DNA of 64,000 bases, taken from NCBI GenBank assembly GCA_023398375.1, contig JAEWSH010000051.1, positions 310,001 through 374,000 on the forward strand, written 5' to 3'. The number at the start of each line of letters is the position of its first letter. Within the stretch, counting starts at the first letter, position 1. A program made the translations under genes and the position numbers. Under the pieces are notes generated by a model. That model did no database searches and was not told the DNA's origin. It saw only the letters and a program-made list of their open reading frames with translations. Of the stretch, positions 27,459 through 36,070 are shown piece by piece. The DNA comes from Bacillota bacterium (GTDB lineage: Bacteria; Bacillota; Clostridia; Lachnospirales; Lachnospiraceae).

Positions 27459-28322
27459 ATGCATGCGAAAAGGATAAAAGCAGGGCTTGTGCTGGAAGGC
27501 GGAGCTGTTAGAGGGGTTTTTACGGCGGGCGTATTGGATTACCTGATGGAACAGAATTTGGAATTTCATTATGTAATAGGAGTATCAGCGGGAAGCTGCA
27601 ATGCCGTAGATTATGTATCAAGACAGCCGGGAAGAACAAAGGACTGTTTTATACCGGAGGATAAAGCAAATCGATATCTATCAGCAATGAATATTTTTAG
27701 AGGAAAACATTTATATGATATGGACAAAGTATTTATAGATTTTCCGGAAGAGATATACCCATTCGACTTTAATCGTTTTTTTTCATCGCCGATTATATGC
27801 GAGATTGTAACGACGAATTGTGTTACGGGACAGGCTGAATATATGCAGAGTAAACAGGAGCGGGCAACATTAATGAATATCTGCAGGGCATCAAGCAGTA
27901 TGCCATTAGTAAGCCCGATGGTAAAACTGAACGGAATTCCCTATTTGGATGGGGGATTGTCTGATTCGATTCCATTAAGGCGAAGTATCGCGATGGGCAA
28001 TGAGAAAAATGTAGTCATTTTAACGCGAAATGCCAAATATCGTAAAAAGTCGTCTGCAAAAACTAGGATTCTTTATAAACATTACTACAAGGAATATCCG
28101 GAATTAATGAAAACAATTCTGAACAGAGCAAATATGTATAATAAGCAGTTGGACTTTGTGGAAAAACTTGAGGCAAAAGGAAAGATTTTTGTGATACGCC
28201 CAGAAATAAAAGTAATATCCAGAGTAGAGAATCATACAGAAAAATTAACAGCATTTTATCAGCATGGCTATGACAGCATGAAGAAACAAATGCAACGCTT
28301 AGAAAAATATCTAGAACAATGA
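27459..28322 (+). CDS. Patatin-like phospholipase family protein
   Basis: A 287-residue patatin-family hydrolase. The oxyanion loop is LEGGAVRGVFTAGV, the nucleophile elbow is GVSAGSC (Gly-x-Ser-x-Gly), and the catalytic Asp is in LDGGLSDSIPL. These enzymes hydrolyse acyl chains from lipids in or near the membrane. No signal peptide is seen, so it probably acts on the cytoplasmic side. The ATG at 27459 follows a purine-rich AAGGGGATGAAAG stretch. Confidence 0.88.
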   Translation: MHAKRIKAGLVLEGGAVRGVFTAGVLDYLMEQNLEFHYVIGVSAGSCNAVDYVSRQPGRTKDCFIPEDKANRYLSAMNIFRGKHLYDMDKVFIDFPEEIYPFDFNRFFSSPIICEIVTTNCVTGQAEYMQSKQERATLMNICRASSSMPLVSPMVKLNGIPYLDGGLSDSIPLRRSIAMGNEKNVVILTRNAKYRKKSSAKTRILYKHYYKEYPELMKTILNRANMYNKQLDFVEKLEAKGKIFVIRPEIKVISRVENHTEKLTAFYQHGYDSMKKQMQRLEKYLEQ

Positions 28323-28343
28323 TCAGTATTGTCGGAGGAAAAT

Positions 28344-30005
28344 ATGGAAAAGATAAAGCCGAAGCTTTTCTCGGTAATGAAAAATTATACAAAAGAACAA
28401 TTTATGAAGGATGTAATTGCGGGTATTATAGTTGCATTTATTGCATTACCTCTTTCTATTGCACTTGCGATTGCATCAGGAGTAAACCCGGAAAGAGGGC
28501 TGTATACGGCAATCATTGCGGGCTTTTTAATTTCATTTTTAGGGGGAAGCAGGGTTCAGATCGGAGGACCAACGGCTGCATTTGTTGTTATATTATATGG
28601 AATCATCCAAAAATATGGTTTTGATGGACTTGTAATCGCAACCATAATGGCAGGAATTATATTGGTCATAATGGGATTATTAAGATTTGGCAGTTTGATT
28701 AAATTTATTCCATATACTATAACAACAGGGTTTACAGCCGGAATAGCGGTAGGCATATTTGCAGGTCAGATCAAAGATTTTTTAGGGCTTGATATGGGTG
28801 CTGTTCCATCAGAATTTATTGAAAAGATAATAGCTTATTCGCAGAATATCAATAAGATCAATGTATCGGCATTAGGCATTGGAGGATTGTCTATTGCGAT
28901 CCTTATATTGTGGCCTAAAATTACGGATAAAGTGCCGGGTTCTTTAGTTGCAATTATTGTTTCTACACTGATTGTTAAAATATTACATCTGAATGTGAAT
29001 ACGATTGGAAGTGTCTATGGAGAACTTTCTGCCAGTTTTCCTGCATTTCATATTCCAAATGTGGATCTCGACACGCTTTCAAAGTTAATTCAGCCGGCTT
29101 TTATCATAGCGATTCTTGCCGGAATAGAGTCTTTACTATCCTGTGTTGTGTCGGATGGTATGATTGGCAGCAGACATCGCTCGAATATGGAGTTAATCGC
29201 GCAAGGAATCGGTAATGTTTTTTCAGGACTTTTTGGTGGAATTCCTGCAACAGGTGCAATTGCAAGAACAGCAGCGAATGTAAAAAATGGTGCCCGTACT
29301 CCAATCGCAGGAATGGTTCATTCCATTACCCTGTTATTAATTTTACTGATATTCATGCCGTTTGCAGCATTGATACCGTTACCGGTACTAGCAGCAGTTC
29401 TGATTATGGTAGCTTATCATATGAGTGAATGGAGAGAATTCATTGCATTATTAAAGAGTTCTCCTAAAAGTGATATCATTGTTCTGGTTACCACCTTTCT
29501 TCTTACGATTATTTTTGATCTTGTTCTTGCAATTGAAGTTGGAATTGTTTTATCAGCACTTCTTTTTATGAAGCGTATGGCAGAAGTAACACAGGTAAAT
29601 GGCTGGAAATATATTGAGGACATGACAGATGAAGATGAGATAAATGATTTAGAACATATTAATTATAAAAAAGTACCTAAAAATGCTATCGTTTATGAAA
29701 TAAATGGACCAATGTTCTTTGCTGCAGCTGATAAATTTATGGGTATTACCACAGAAGGGAAAAGTAAAAAGAATGTTGTCATTATTAGAATGAGAAGTGT
29801 TCCATCTATAGATGTGACTGCACTCCGTTCCCTGGAAAAAATACATAAAACCTGTAAAAAACAGGGGATTACGTTGCTATTTTCTCATGTACAGAGTCAG
29901 CCTATGTCGGTAATGAAGAAGGCCGGTTTTAATTTATTGGTAGGAGTCGATAATTTTCTTCCGCATACAGATGATGCACTTTTACGTGCAGAACAATTGA
30001 GATAA
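28344..30005 (+). CDS. SulP-family anion transporter with STAS domain
   Basis: A 553-residue SLC26/SulP-type membrane transporter for sulfate, bicarbonate or related anions. About 10-12 hydrophobic segments are followed by a cytoplasmic STAS domain from about residue 430 (IVYEINGPMFFAAADKF and MRSVPSIDVTALRSLE). Signature segments include GVNPERGLYTAIIAGF, GGSRVQIGGPTAAFV, and GGIPATGAIARTAANV. The ATG at 28344 has GGAGGA upstream. It ends seven bases from the convergent pyridoxamine kinase gene, with no separate terminator. Confidence 0.92.
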   Translation: MEKIKPKLFSVMKNYTKEQFMKDVIAGIIVAFIALPLSIALAIASGVNPERGLYTAIIAGFLISFLGGSRVQIGGPTAAFVVILYGIIQKYGFDGLVIATIMAGIILVIMGLLRFGSLIKFIPYTITTGFTAGIAVGIFAGQIKDFLGLDMGAVPSEFIEKIIAYSQNINKINVSALGIGGLSIAILILWPKITDKVPGSLVAIIVSTLIVKILHLNVNTIGSVYGELSASFPAFHIPNVDLDTLSKLIQPAFIIAILAGIESLLSCVVSDGMIGSRHRSNMELIAQGIGNVFSGLFGGIPATGAIARTAANVKNGARTPIAGMVHSITLLLILLIFMPFAALIPLPVLAAVLIMVAYHMSEWREFIALLKSSPKSDIIVLVTTFLLTIIFDLVLAIEVGIVLSALLFMKRMAEVTQVNGWKYIEDMTDEDEINDLEHINYKKVPKNAIVYEINGPMFFAAADKFMGITTEGKSKKNVVIIRMRSVPSIDVTALRSLEKIHKTCKKQGITLLFSHVQSQPMSVMKKAGFNLLVGVDNFLPHTDDALLRAEQLR

Positions 30006-30012
30006 CAGATTT

Positions 30013-30855
30013 CTATAATTTTGTCAAAGTATCCAGAAACATCTCAAAAATAACACCTTCGGCAATCGGAATATTTGCTTCACTGGAAGCTTTAATAGCT
30101 GCTGCAATAAAATCGGCAGCTATTTGAACGGCAACAGTAAAGTTAAAATCACGTACAGATAAGGCTGATAAGATGCTTGCAAAAATATCTCCGGTTCCTG
30201 GTCTGGAAGCACCCGCAATAGGTGTGGTATAAGTAGAATGAGTAGACTCATTTTCGTAAATAAAATTATAAAAATTAGTACTATCTTTAATACCTGTAAT
30301 AACAATTTTCTGCGGACCCATGTGTTGCAGCTTTTCTGCCAATAGAAGTAGATCCGATTCCGACCATAGACTTTCTTTATAGGGCGTGTCTGTTAACAGA
30401 CATGCTTCTGTTATATTAGGAGTAAGAATAGATGCCTTTTGTATGAATTGTTTCATATGCAGACAGAAATCAGGAGTAATTGTTTTGTATGCTTTTCCGT
30501 GGTCTCCCATAACAGGATCGATAACAATGATTGGAGAATTTGCGTTATGTAAACTGGAATCGAGATAAGTGTTTATGTAATCCATCTGGGAGATGGAGCT
30601 TAAGAATCCGCAAAGGATACCATCAAATTTCAAATGCAGCTGATTCCAGCCCTCAAAATAAGGATTCATGAATTCTGTCAGATCCTTCATATAATGTGTT
30701 GGAAATCCGGTATGATTTGAAAAAATGGAAGTCGGAACAGGGCAGGCCTGTATTTTGCATGCAGAAATGACAGGTAAGGCGACCGCCATAGAGCATCGCC
30801 CAAAACCTGCCATATCATTAATAATTGCTATTTTTTTAGGAATGATTGAAGTCAT
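30013..30855 (-). CDS. Pyridoxamine kinase
   Basis: A 280-residue ribokinase-fold vitamin kinase of the PdxK/PdxY type, phosphorylating pyridoxal, pyridoxine or pyridoxamine. The N-terminus KIAIINDMAGFGRCSMAVALPVISA and the motifs DPVMGDHGKAYK and ASRPGTGDIFASIL (the catalytic Asp region) identify it. It is immediately downstream of an ECF transporter S component on the same strand with a 10-base gap, so vitamin B6 uptake followed by trapping by phosphorylation is likely. Confidence 0.9.
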   Translation of the reverse strand: MTSIIPKKIAIINDMAGFGRCSMAVALPVISACKIQACPVPTSIFSNHTGFPTHYMKDLTEFMNPYFEGWNQLHLKFDGILCGFLSSISQMDYINTYLDSSLHNANSPIIVIDPVMGDHGKAYKTITPDFCLHMKQFIQKASILTPNITEACLLTDTPYKESLWSESDLLLLAEKLQHMGPQKIVITGIKDSTNFYNFIYENESTHSTYTTPIAGASRPGTGDIFASILSALSVRDFNFTVAVQIAADFIAAAIKASSEANIPIAEGVIFEMFLDTLTKL

Positions 30856-30865
30856 AATAAGCAGC

Positions 30866-31462
30866 CTAGCTTTCTTTTTTTTTCTCTATTGTAAAAAATA
30901 ATCCGGCTTTTTTCAATCCCTTACTTAAAGGAATATAAATTATAACAGATACAATTGCAGATATTACTGCATTGATAGAAGTAGAAGCAATGTTCCAGGC
31001 AAGTGTCAATTCTGCCAATGGTTTGCCAAGAATGACCAGTTTGTAGAAATATCCAACCAGCGGATCAAAGATAACATTGAAAAGTAAGCCACTGACTGCT
31101 GCAATAGTAGTCCATTTCAGAACATGTCTGGAATCGTTGGACGTAGTAATTTTTCCGATCCGGTGAGCGATGATTCCTGTTATAAGACCAATACAAAATT
31201 TCAACAGGAAAGTTTTAGGAGCATATATGATATAAACAGGATCCAATAAGTCTCCAATTGTCATACCAATTGCACCACCAAGACCTCCATATACACCGCC
31301 TAGGAGTAATGCGCCTATGACACAGACAGCATTACCGAGGTGGATAGAGGTTGCATCTCCTCCCGGTAAAGGAATCTTAATCTGAAGAAATGTAAAAACA
31401 ACATAAGATAGAGCAGCCATCAAACCGGTGATTACTATTTTTAGCACCTTTTCATTTCTCAT
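30866..31462 (-). CDS. ECF transporter S component, probably for vitamin B6
   Basis: A 198-residue hydrophobic protein of the DUF1393/ECF-S type with five or six helices; GDATSIHLGNAVCVIGALLLGGVYGGLGGAIGMTIGDLL is typical. It is coupled to the pyridoxamine kinase, which makes pyridoxine or pyridoxal the likely ligand (PdxU-like); HmpT-like specificity for a thiamin precursor is the main alternative, since the kinase also resembles ThiD-fold enzymes. Three tandem repeats lie in its 5' leader (31500-31573). Confidence 0.8.
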   Translation of the reverse strand: MRNEKVLKIVITGLMAALSYVVFTFLQIKIPLPGGDATSIHLGNAVCVIGALLLGGVYGGLGGAIGMTIGDLLDPVYIIYAPKTFLLKFCIGLITGIIAHRIGKITTSNDSRHVLKWTTIAAVSGLLFNVIFDPLVGYFYKLVILGKPLAELTLAWNIASTSINAVISAIVSVIIYIPLSKGLKKAGLFFTIEKKKES

Positions 31463-31499
31463 TATATTTTCCTCGTTTCTAGTTTATATAGTATATTTT

Positions 31500-31573
31500 G
31501 CCTTCTGATACCTACGGCATCTTGCCTTCTGATACCTACGGCAAAAGGTATCTTGTCTTCTGATACCTACGGC
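31500..31573. repeat. Three tandem copies of a 19-bp motif upstream of the B6 operon
   Basis: GCCTTCTGATACCTACGGC occurs at 31500-31518 and 31524-31542, with a one-base variant at 31555-31573. Read on the minus strand each is GCCGTAGGTATCAGAAGGC, itself a partial palindrome (GCC..GGC). They lie about 40-110 bases upstream of the S-component start codon, within the probable leader. Confidence 0.85.
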
Positions 31574-31648
31574 TTGTTACGCACTTTGTGCTCCCACAAT
31601 CCTAAAAACATTCAAAATCCGTCCTATCGGACTACTTTCTCATGTTTT

Positions 31649-31714
31649 GCGGGTCCCAAAATCATGGTTTTTCATGCAAGCATGAAAAACATGACCTTTT
31701 GACCCTGGTATCAT
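31649..31714 (-). repeat. 66-bp palindromic interspersed repeat, copy A
   Basis: On the minus strand this reads ATGATACCAGGGTCAAAAGG, then TCATG-TTTTTCATGC, TTGCATGAAAAAC-CATGA and GGGACCCGC. The centre folds as CATGTTTTTCATGC with GCATGAAAAACCATG. A near-identical element in the opposite orientation is at 35956-36021. The rest of the 340-bp gap (31463-31800) shows only this and the tandem repeats. Confidence 0.8.
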
Positions 31715-31800
31715 TACATATTATTATATTCACTAGTGGCATTATAAAAATAGCCAGTTTGAAAATATTTAACCATACCAGATAAAAGTAATGAATCAGC

Positions 31801-31983
31801 TTACATCTGCTTACGAACAATTGCATACTCATCATTAAGCTGAAAATATGGGCAATCATGTACAGAATCACTTAAAAAGCGTTGCATTTCGTCCTCATCA
31901 AGATTAACCTCGCACACATAATATTCGCATGCTTCATCATAACAATAGTTACTGCACACATCACAACCGGATACGCCTGCCAT
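31801..31983 (-). CDS. DUF6472 family small Cys-rich protein
   Basis: A 60-residue protein with six cysteines: CDVCSNYCYDEACEYYVCEVN and HDCPYF. The pattern of a CxxC near the N-terminus, then YDEACEYYVCEVNLDEDEM and a final CPYF, resembles the DUF6472 family of gut Clostridia. The Cys pairs suggest metal binding, but the function is unknown. The ATG at 31983 has AGAGGAG upstream; a start at 32022 would overlap the DUF6506 gene. It is the last gene of an AraC-DUF6506-DUF6472 group. Confidence 0.75.
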   Translation of the reverse strand: MAGVSGCDVCSNYCYDEACEYYVCEVNLDEDEMQRFLSDSVHDCPYFQLNDEYAIVRKQM

Positions 31984-31999
31984 ATATGATATCTCCTCT

Positions 32000-32305
32000 T
32001 TATTGAAATAATTCATCACCACTTTTAAAACCTAATCCAGGGTGGAAATCAAATTTCACAGCACCGATAAATGCTTTCCCATCGACTGCCCTTGCAATGC
32101 GTGCGATTCCTTCATTTCCAAATCCTGCGCATAATTCAATTGCACCGACCCCATTTTCTACCATTTCTTTTGCTACCATTTCTCCTTCTGAATAGGAAGA
32201 GACACCAATCACGTGTAGTGAAATACCTGGTGTCTCAATAACCGTTCTGTGCTTTGTGGAATCGACATCAGGTGCTACAAAAATAAATGCTGCGTTGATT
32301 TTCAT
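32000..32305 (-). CDS. DUF6506 family protein
   Basis: A compact soluble protein of 101 residues. KINAAFIFVAPDVDSTKHRTV at the N-terminus, then VGAIELCAGFGNEGIARIARAV and the C-terminal KFDFHPGLGFKSGDELF, match the DUF6506 family. No biochemical function is known. It lies between the AraC regulator upstream and the DUF6472 gene, all on the minus strand, so it may be under that regulator's control. Confidence 0.75.
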   Translation of the reverse strand: MKINAAFIFVAPDVDSTKHRTVIETPGISLHVIGVSSYSEGEMVAKEMVENGVGAIELCAGFGNEGIARIARAVDGKAFIGAVKFDFHPGLGFKSGDELFQ

Positions 32306-32390
32306 AATTAATTCTCCTTTTTCATAAATTGGTTTTTAAGTACAAAATTATTTTATCAACTAGTTAAAAGGAAAACTTTAAGAAAATTGC

Positions 32391-33146
32391 TTATTTTTCT
32401 TTTGTTAAATTTTGCTTATAATCCCGTATAGAAAGTCCCATATATTTTTTAAATAAGCTGCACAGATGACTTTGTGCTGCAAAAGCCATATCTTCTGCAA
32501 TTCTTGTCTCCGTATCGGGTTCCCAGATTTTTTCTTTTACAACTCTTAATTTTGCCTGCAGAATATACTGTTTCGGTGTAATACCCATTTCCTTTTTAAA
32601 AATGCGGCAGAAATGGAACTTTGAAATAAACATTTTTTCTGCAACTTCTTCTACACTGCATCTTTCTTCTGCATGTGCAGCGATATAGGAAATTGCGTTT
32701 AAAATAAGTGGATTTTCTGTATTAGCACCTTTTCTTTCCTTTAACTGCAGCAATGCAACAATCGATCTAACAAAATGTGCATCGTTCTGTTCTTTTTTAT
32801 ACTTGTGGCAAAGGAATGAAAGACAGGGACCAAGCGATGACACTACATAGGTATTTATCATAAATGTATTCATATAATCAGCAATTTCATTCTTCAAACA
32901 AATAGAAGTGTAAGAAAATTCTGTTACATATTGCATGGACATTCCGATGTTGGAAGGAATAATGTAGATTGTTCCGGGCTGCATGCGGTATGTGATATTC
33001 ATAATAGTCATATCCATCTGCCCACTGGTGATAATGCCAAGCATAAAGCAATTATGCGTATGATAAGGAAAAGAGACTTTACCTTTGCCATCTACGATCT
33101 CAATGGAACCATTTTGATAAAATGTGATTTGATTCTTTTCAGACAT
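32391..33146 (-). CDS. AraC-family transcriptional regulator
   Basis: The protein (about 251 residues) has an N-terminal cupin-like sensing domain (SFPYHTHNCFMLGIITSGQMDMT, QPGTIYIIPSN) and a C-terminal double helix-turn-helix AraC domain (KFHFCRIFKKEMGITPKQYILQAKL, AAQSHLCSLFKKYMGLSIRDYK). The ATG at 33146 is eight bases from GGAG; the ATG at 33152 is too close. It is divergent from the metal efflux operon and upstream of DUF6506. The effector is unknown. Confidence 0.88.
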   Translation of the reverse strand: MSEKNQITFYQNGSIEIVDGKGKVSFPYHTHNCFMLGIITSGQMDMTIMNITYRMQPGTIYIIPSNIGMSMQYVTEFSYTSICLKNEIADYMNTFMINTYVVSSLGPCLSFLCHKYKKEQNDAHFVRSIVALLQLKERKGANTENPLILNAISYIAAHAEERCSVEEVAEKMFISKFHFCRIFKKEMGITPKQYILQAKLRVVKEKIWEPDTETRIAEDMAFAAQSHLCSLFKKYMGLSIRDYKQNLTKEK

Positions 33147-33282
33147 AATCATCGCTCCTTCCTAATTAACTGAAAAAATGTGTGTGCATATAATTGTTGT
33201 AAATAGTATGTAATATAACAGAATTTTTTACAAATGTCAAAAAATAGAGGAATAAAGGATGCATCAAAAACAAAAATATAGA

Positions 33283-33335
33283 TTGACAATAAGAAAAGAA
33301 ATGATATAATGAACATATGAACAGTTATTCATATG
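33283..33335 (+). promoter_or_regulatory. Promoter and ArsR/CadC operator of the metal efflux operon
   Basis: A perfect -35 TTGACA (33283-33288) and -10 TATAAT (33305-33310) are 16 bp apart. Directly downstream is an imperfect inverted repeat, CATATGAA with TTCATATG around six bases (33314-33335), the layout of ArsR/SmtB-family operators. Repression by the first gene of the operon in the absence of metal is the expected mechanism. Confidence 0.85.
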
Positions 33336-33356
33336 AACAAACGAGGAGGTGTGTCT

Positions 33357-33722
33357 ATGAAATATATAAATGAGAATGCAGAATGTTGTGAATTTATCCA
33401 TGTACACGAAGATGTTGTAGATGAGGTAAATAAACAGATGCCACCGGGTGAAGAATTGGATGATCTTGCTGATTTTTTTCGGATTTTCGGTGATTCTACC
33501 AGAATAAAAATTTTATATGTGTTACTGTGTTCTGAGATGTGTGTATGCGATATCGCCAATCTGTTAAAGATGACACAGTCAGCAATTTCACATCAATTGA
33601 GAGTTTTGAAACAGATGGATCTCGTAAAGAACAGACGGGATGGAAAGACCATTTTTTATTCCTTATCGGATGGTCATATAAAGACTATTTTAAATCAGGG
33701 TATTGAACATATTAAAGAATAA
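33357..33722 (+). CDS. ArsR/SmtB-family metal-responsive repressor (CadC-like)
   Basis: A 121-residue winged-helix repressor. The metal site typical of CadC is present in the recognition helix region (CSEMCVCDIANLL), with further Cys/His ligands near the N-terminus (ECCEFIHVHEDVV). The helix-turn-helix is MTQSAISHQLRVLKQMDLV. Metal (Cd, Zn or Pb) binding releases it from the operator at 33314-33335. The ATG at 33357 follows GAGGAGG. It is the first gene of a three-gene efflux operon. Confidence 0.9.
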   Translation: MKYINENAECCEFIHVHEDVVDEVNKQMPPGEELDDLADFFRIFGDSTRIKILYVLLCSEMCVCDIANLLKMTQSAISHQLRVLKQMDLVKNRRDGKTIFYSLSDGHIKTILNQGIEHIKE

Positions 33723-33747
33723 TAAAAATTGATTGGAGGATTTTAGA

Positions 33748-33972
33748 ATGAAAAAATTATTTATTTTAGAGGATTTGGATTGTGCACATTGTGCAGGTAA
33801 GATTGAAGAAAGTGTTGCAAAGCTTGACGGTGTTAATTCCTGTACAGTCACATTTCTAACAAAAAAAATGGCCTTGGATATTGAAGAAGGTAAGGCAGCA
33901 AAGGTGGTAGAAGAAGCAAGAAAAATAATTAAAAAATTAGAACCTGATGTTGAAATGGTAGAAAAAAAATAA
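33748..33972 (+). CDS. Small HMA-domain metal-binding protein
   Basis: A 74-residue stand-alone heavy-metal-associated domain with the metal motif DCAHCAGKIEE near residues 10-20 and a ferredoxin-like pattern. It sits directly before an efflux P-type ATPase that lacks its own N-terminal HMA domain, so it probably acts in trans as a metal-delivery or sensing module for that pump. It has its own GGAGGA site. Confidence 0.85.
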   Translation: MKKLFILEDLDCAHCAGKIEESVAKLDGVNSCTVTFLTKKMALDIEEGKAAKVVEEARKIIKKLEPDVEMVEKK

Positions 33973-33999
33973 GAGGCCAGTTTATACAAGGAGAACATT

Positions 34000-35868
34000 A
34001 TGACGAAGAAAATGAAAAAAAGAATGATACGTGTCATTGCAGGAGGCGCTATTTATTTTTTAACAATGCTTTGGACACATATTCTTTTTAAAATAAATAC
34101 AAACATAGAACTTATATTTTTTCTCATCGCATATTTTATTGTAGGTGGCGATGTTGTTAAGAAAGCGGTACAAAATATCGGTCGTGGACAGATATTTGAT
34201 GAAAACTTTCTGATGATGATTGCAACAGTAGGTGCCTTTCTTGTAGGAGAGTATCCGGAGGGAGTAGCCGTTATGCTGTTTTATCAAGTGGGTGAGTTAT
34301 TTCAGTCATATGCGGTCAATAAATCCAGAAAATCTATTTCCCAGTTAATGGATATCAGACCAGACTATGCGAATGTCTACCGCAATGGTGAGGTCATAGA
34401 AGTGGATCCGGCAGAGGTTTTAGTAGGTGATATTATCTTAATTAAGCCCGGCGAACGTGTTCCACTGGATGGAGTGGTAAGAAAAGGAACGACATCTTTG
34501 GACACGATGGCTTTGACAGGAGAAAGCATTCCAAGAGATGTTATGACAGGTGAAGAAGTCATCAGTGGGTGTGTTAACATTACGGGTGTTATAGATGTTG
34601 AAGTGACTAAAGAATTTGGAGATTCTACGGTAGTAAAGATACTGGAACTGGTTGAACATGCAGCCAGCAAAAAGTCTGATTCAGAGAACTTTATTAGCAA
34701 ATTTGCAAGGTATTATACACCAATTGTTGTAATATGTGCTGTCCTGCTTGCAATTATTCCGCCGATTGTTCTCGGTGGCGGTTTCGAGACCTGGGTGTAC
34801 CGTGCACTGACCTTTTTAGTAATCTCGTGTCCATGTGCGTTGGTGATATCGATTCCACTAGGGTTCTTCGGTGGAATAGGAGGGGCCGGAAAAGCAGGCG
34901 TATTAATTAAAGGCAGTAATTATCTGGAAGCTTTGTCAGAAGCAGGGATTGTAGTTATGGATAAGACAGGGACTTTGACGAAAGGTAATTTCAAAGTTGA
35001 CGAGGTCCATGCAGTTGGGGTAAGCAAGGAAGAATTGCTGGAAATAACTGCCCATGCAGAATTGTATTCCAACCATCCGATTTCTAAATCATTGAAAGAC
35101 GCATATGGAATAGAGATAGATAGCAGTAGAGTCAGAGACATAGAAGAAATAGCAGGCCATGGAGTACATGGATTTGTGGATAATCGTGAGATTTTTGTAG
35201 GTAACACCAAATTGATGGTCCAGCAAGGAATCGTGTATCAAGAGAGTACAGCAGTTGGGACAGTGATACACATAGCCGAAAGGGGACATTATTTGGGCTA
35301 TATTAGTATTATAGATGAATTGAAAGAAGATTCCAGAAAAGCAATTTCAGAACTCCAAAAAGCAGGAATTCGAAAAATAGTAATGTTGACTGGAGATCGG
35401 AAGGTAACGGCAGATGATGTTGCCCATAAATTAGGAATTAAAGAAGTATACGCAGAATTATTGCCGGGAGATAAGGTAGATCGAATGGAAGAATTGCTAA
35501 GTCATAAATCAGATAAAACAAAATTAATTTTTGTAGGGGATGGCATGAATGATGCGCCGGTACTGGCAAGAGCGGATATTGGTATTGCAATGGGCGGTCT
35601 GGGTTCTGATGCTGCAATTGAAGCTGCCGATATTGTAATTATGACAGATGAACCATCTAAAATAGTAACAGCAATGAAAATTTCTAAGAAAACACTTGTT
35701 ATTGTAAAGCAAAACATCGTATTTGCCATCGGCGTTAAAGTATTGGTATTGCTGCTTGCGGCATTTGGAATTGCTTCCATGTGGGCAGCGGTATTTGCAG
35801 ATGTTGGAGTAGCTGTCATAGCAATTCTAAATGCAATGCGTGCAATGAGTATTAGAAATCTATCATAA
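34000..35868 (+). CDS. Cd/Zn/Pb-translocating P1B-type ATPase
   Basis: A 622-residue membrane pump that exports divalent soft metals. The motifs are ALTGESIP (actuator domain), the membrane metal site SCPCALVISIP, the phosphorylated Asp in MDKTGTLTKG, the SNHPIS nucleotide motif, and GDGMNDAPVLARADIGIAMGG. The CPC context followed by ISIPLGFFGGIGG is of the CadA/ZntA type rather than copper type. It lacks an N-terminal HMA domain, which is encoded by the preceding gene. A hairpin terminator follows. Confidence 0.93.
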   Translation: MTKKMKKRMIRVIAGGAIYFLTMLWTHILFKINTNIELIFFLIAYFIVGGDVVKKAVQNIGRGQIFDENFLMMIATVGAFLVGEYPEGVAVMLFYQVGELFQSYAVNKSRKSISQLMDIRPDYANVYRNGEVIEVDPAEVLVGDIILIKPGERVPLDGVVRKGTTSLDTMALTGESIPRDVMTGEEVISGCVNITGVIDVEVTKEFGDSTVVKILELVEHAASKKSDSENFISKFARYYTPIVVICAVLLAIIPPIVLGGGFETWVYRALTFLVISCPCALVISIPLGFFGGIGGAGKAGVLIKGSNYLEALSEAGIVVMDKTGTLTKGNFKVDEVHAVGVSKEELLEITAHAELYSNHPISKSLKDAYGIEIDSSRVRDIEEIAGHGVHGFVDNREIFVGNTKLMVQQGIVYQESTAVGTVIHIAERGHYLGYISIIDELKEDSRKAISELQKAGIRKIVMLTGDRKVTADDVAHKLGIKEVYAELLPGDKVDRMEELLSHKSDKTKLIFVGDGMNDAPVLARADIGIAMGGLGSDAAIEAADIVIMTDEPSKIVTAMKISKKTLVIVKQNIVFAIGVKVLVLLLAAFGIASMWAAVFADVGVAVIAILNAMRAMSIRNLS

Positions 35869-35905
35869 AGTGAAAAATATTGAATTTCAACGCAGTAGTA
35901 AATTG

Positions 35906-35936
35906 GGGCATAAGTGGTGACACTTGTGCCCTTTTT
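35906..35936 (+). terminator. Terminator of the metal efflux operon
   Basis: GGGCATAAGTG pairs perfectly with CACTTGTGCCC around GTGA, followed by five Ts. Confidence 0.85.
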
Positions 35937-35955
35937 ACAAACATGATAGTATAAA

Positions 35956-36021
35956 ATGATACTAGGGTGAAAAGGTCATGTGTTTCATGCTTGCATGAAA
36001 AAGCATGACTTTTGGACTCGC
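35956..36021 (+). repeat. 66-bp palindromic interspersed repeat, copy B
   Basis: ATGATACTAGGGTGAAAAGG is followed by a hairpin, TCATGTGTTTCATGC with GCATGAAAAAGCATGA, and then GGACTCGC. It aligns along its whole length with copy A at 31649-31714 read on the minus strand. The two copies face each other across the AraC and metal efflux genes. Confidence 0.8.
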
Positions 36022-36070
36022 AAAACTCGGCATCATAATATAATAATACGGTATGGAAAGCGGTGATAAA

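Noticed and set aside
31500..31573. Possible small CRISPR or iteron origin
   Set aside because: Only three copies with irregular 5-12 bp gaps, no cas or replication genes nearby.
34377..34700. Minus-strand frame of about 107 codons opposite the Cd/Zn pump
   Set aside because: Antisense to conserved pump motifs, no ribosome binding site; a shadow.
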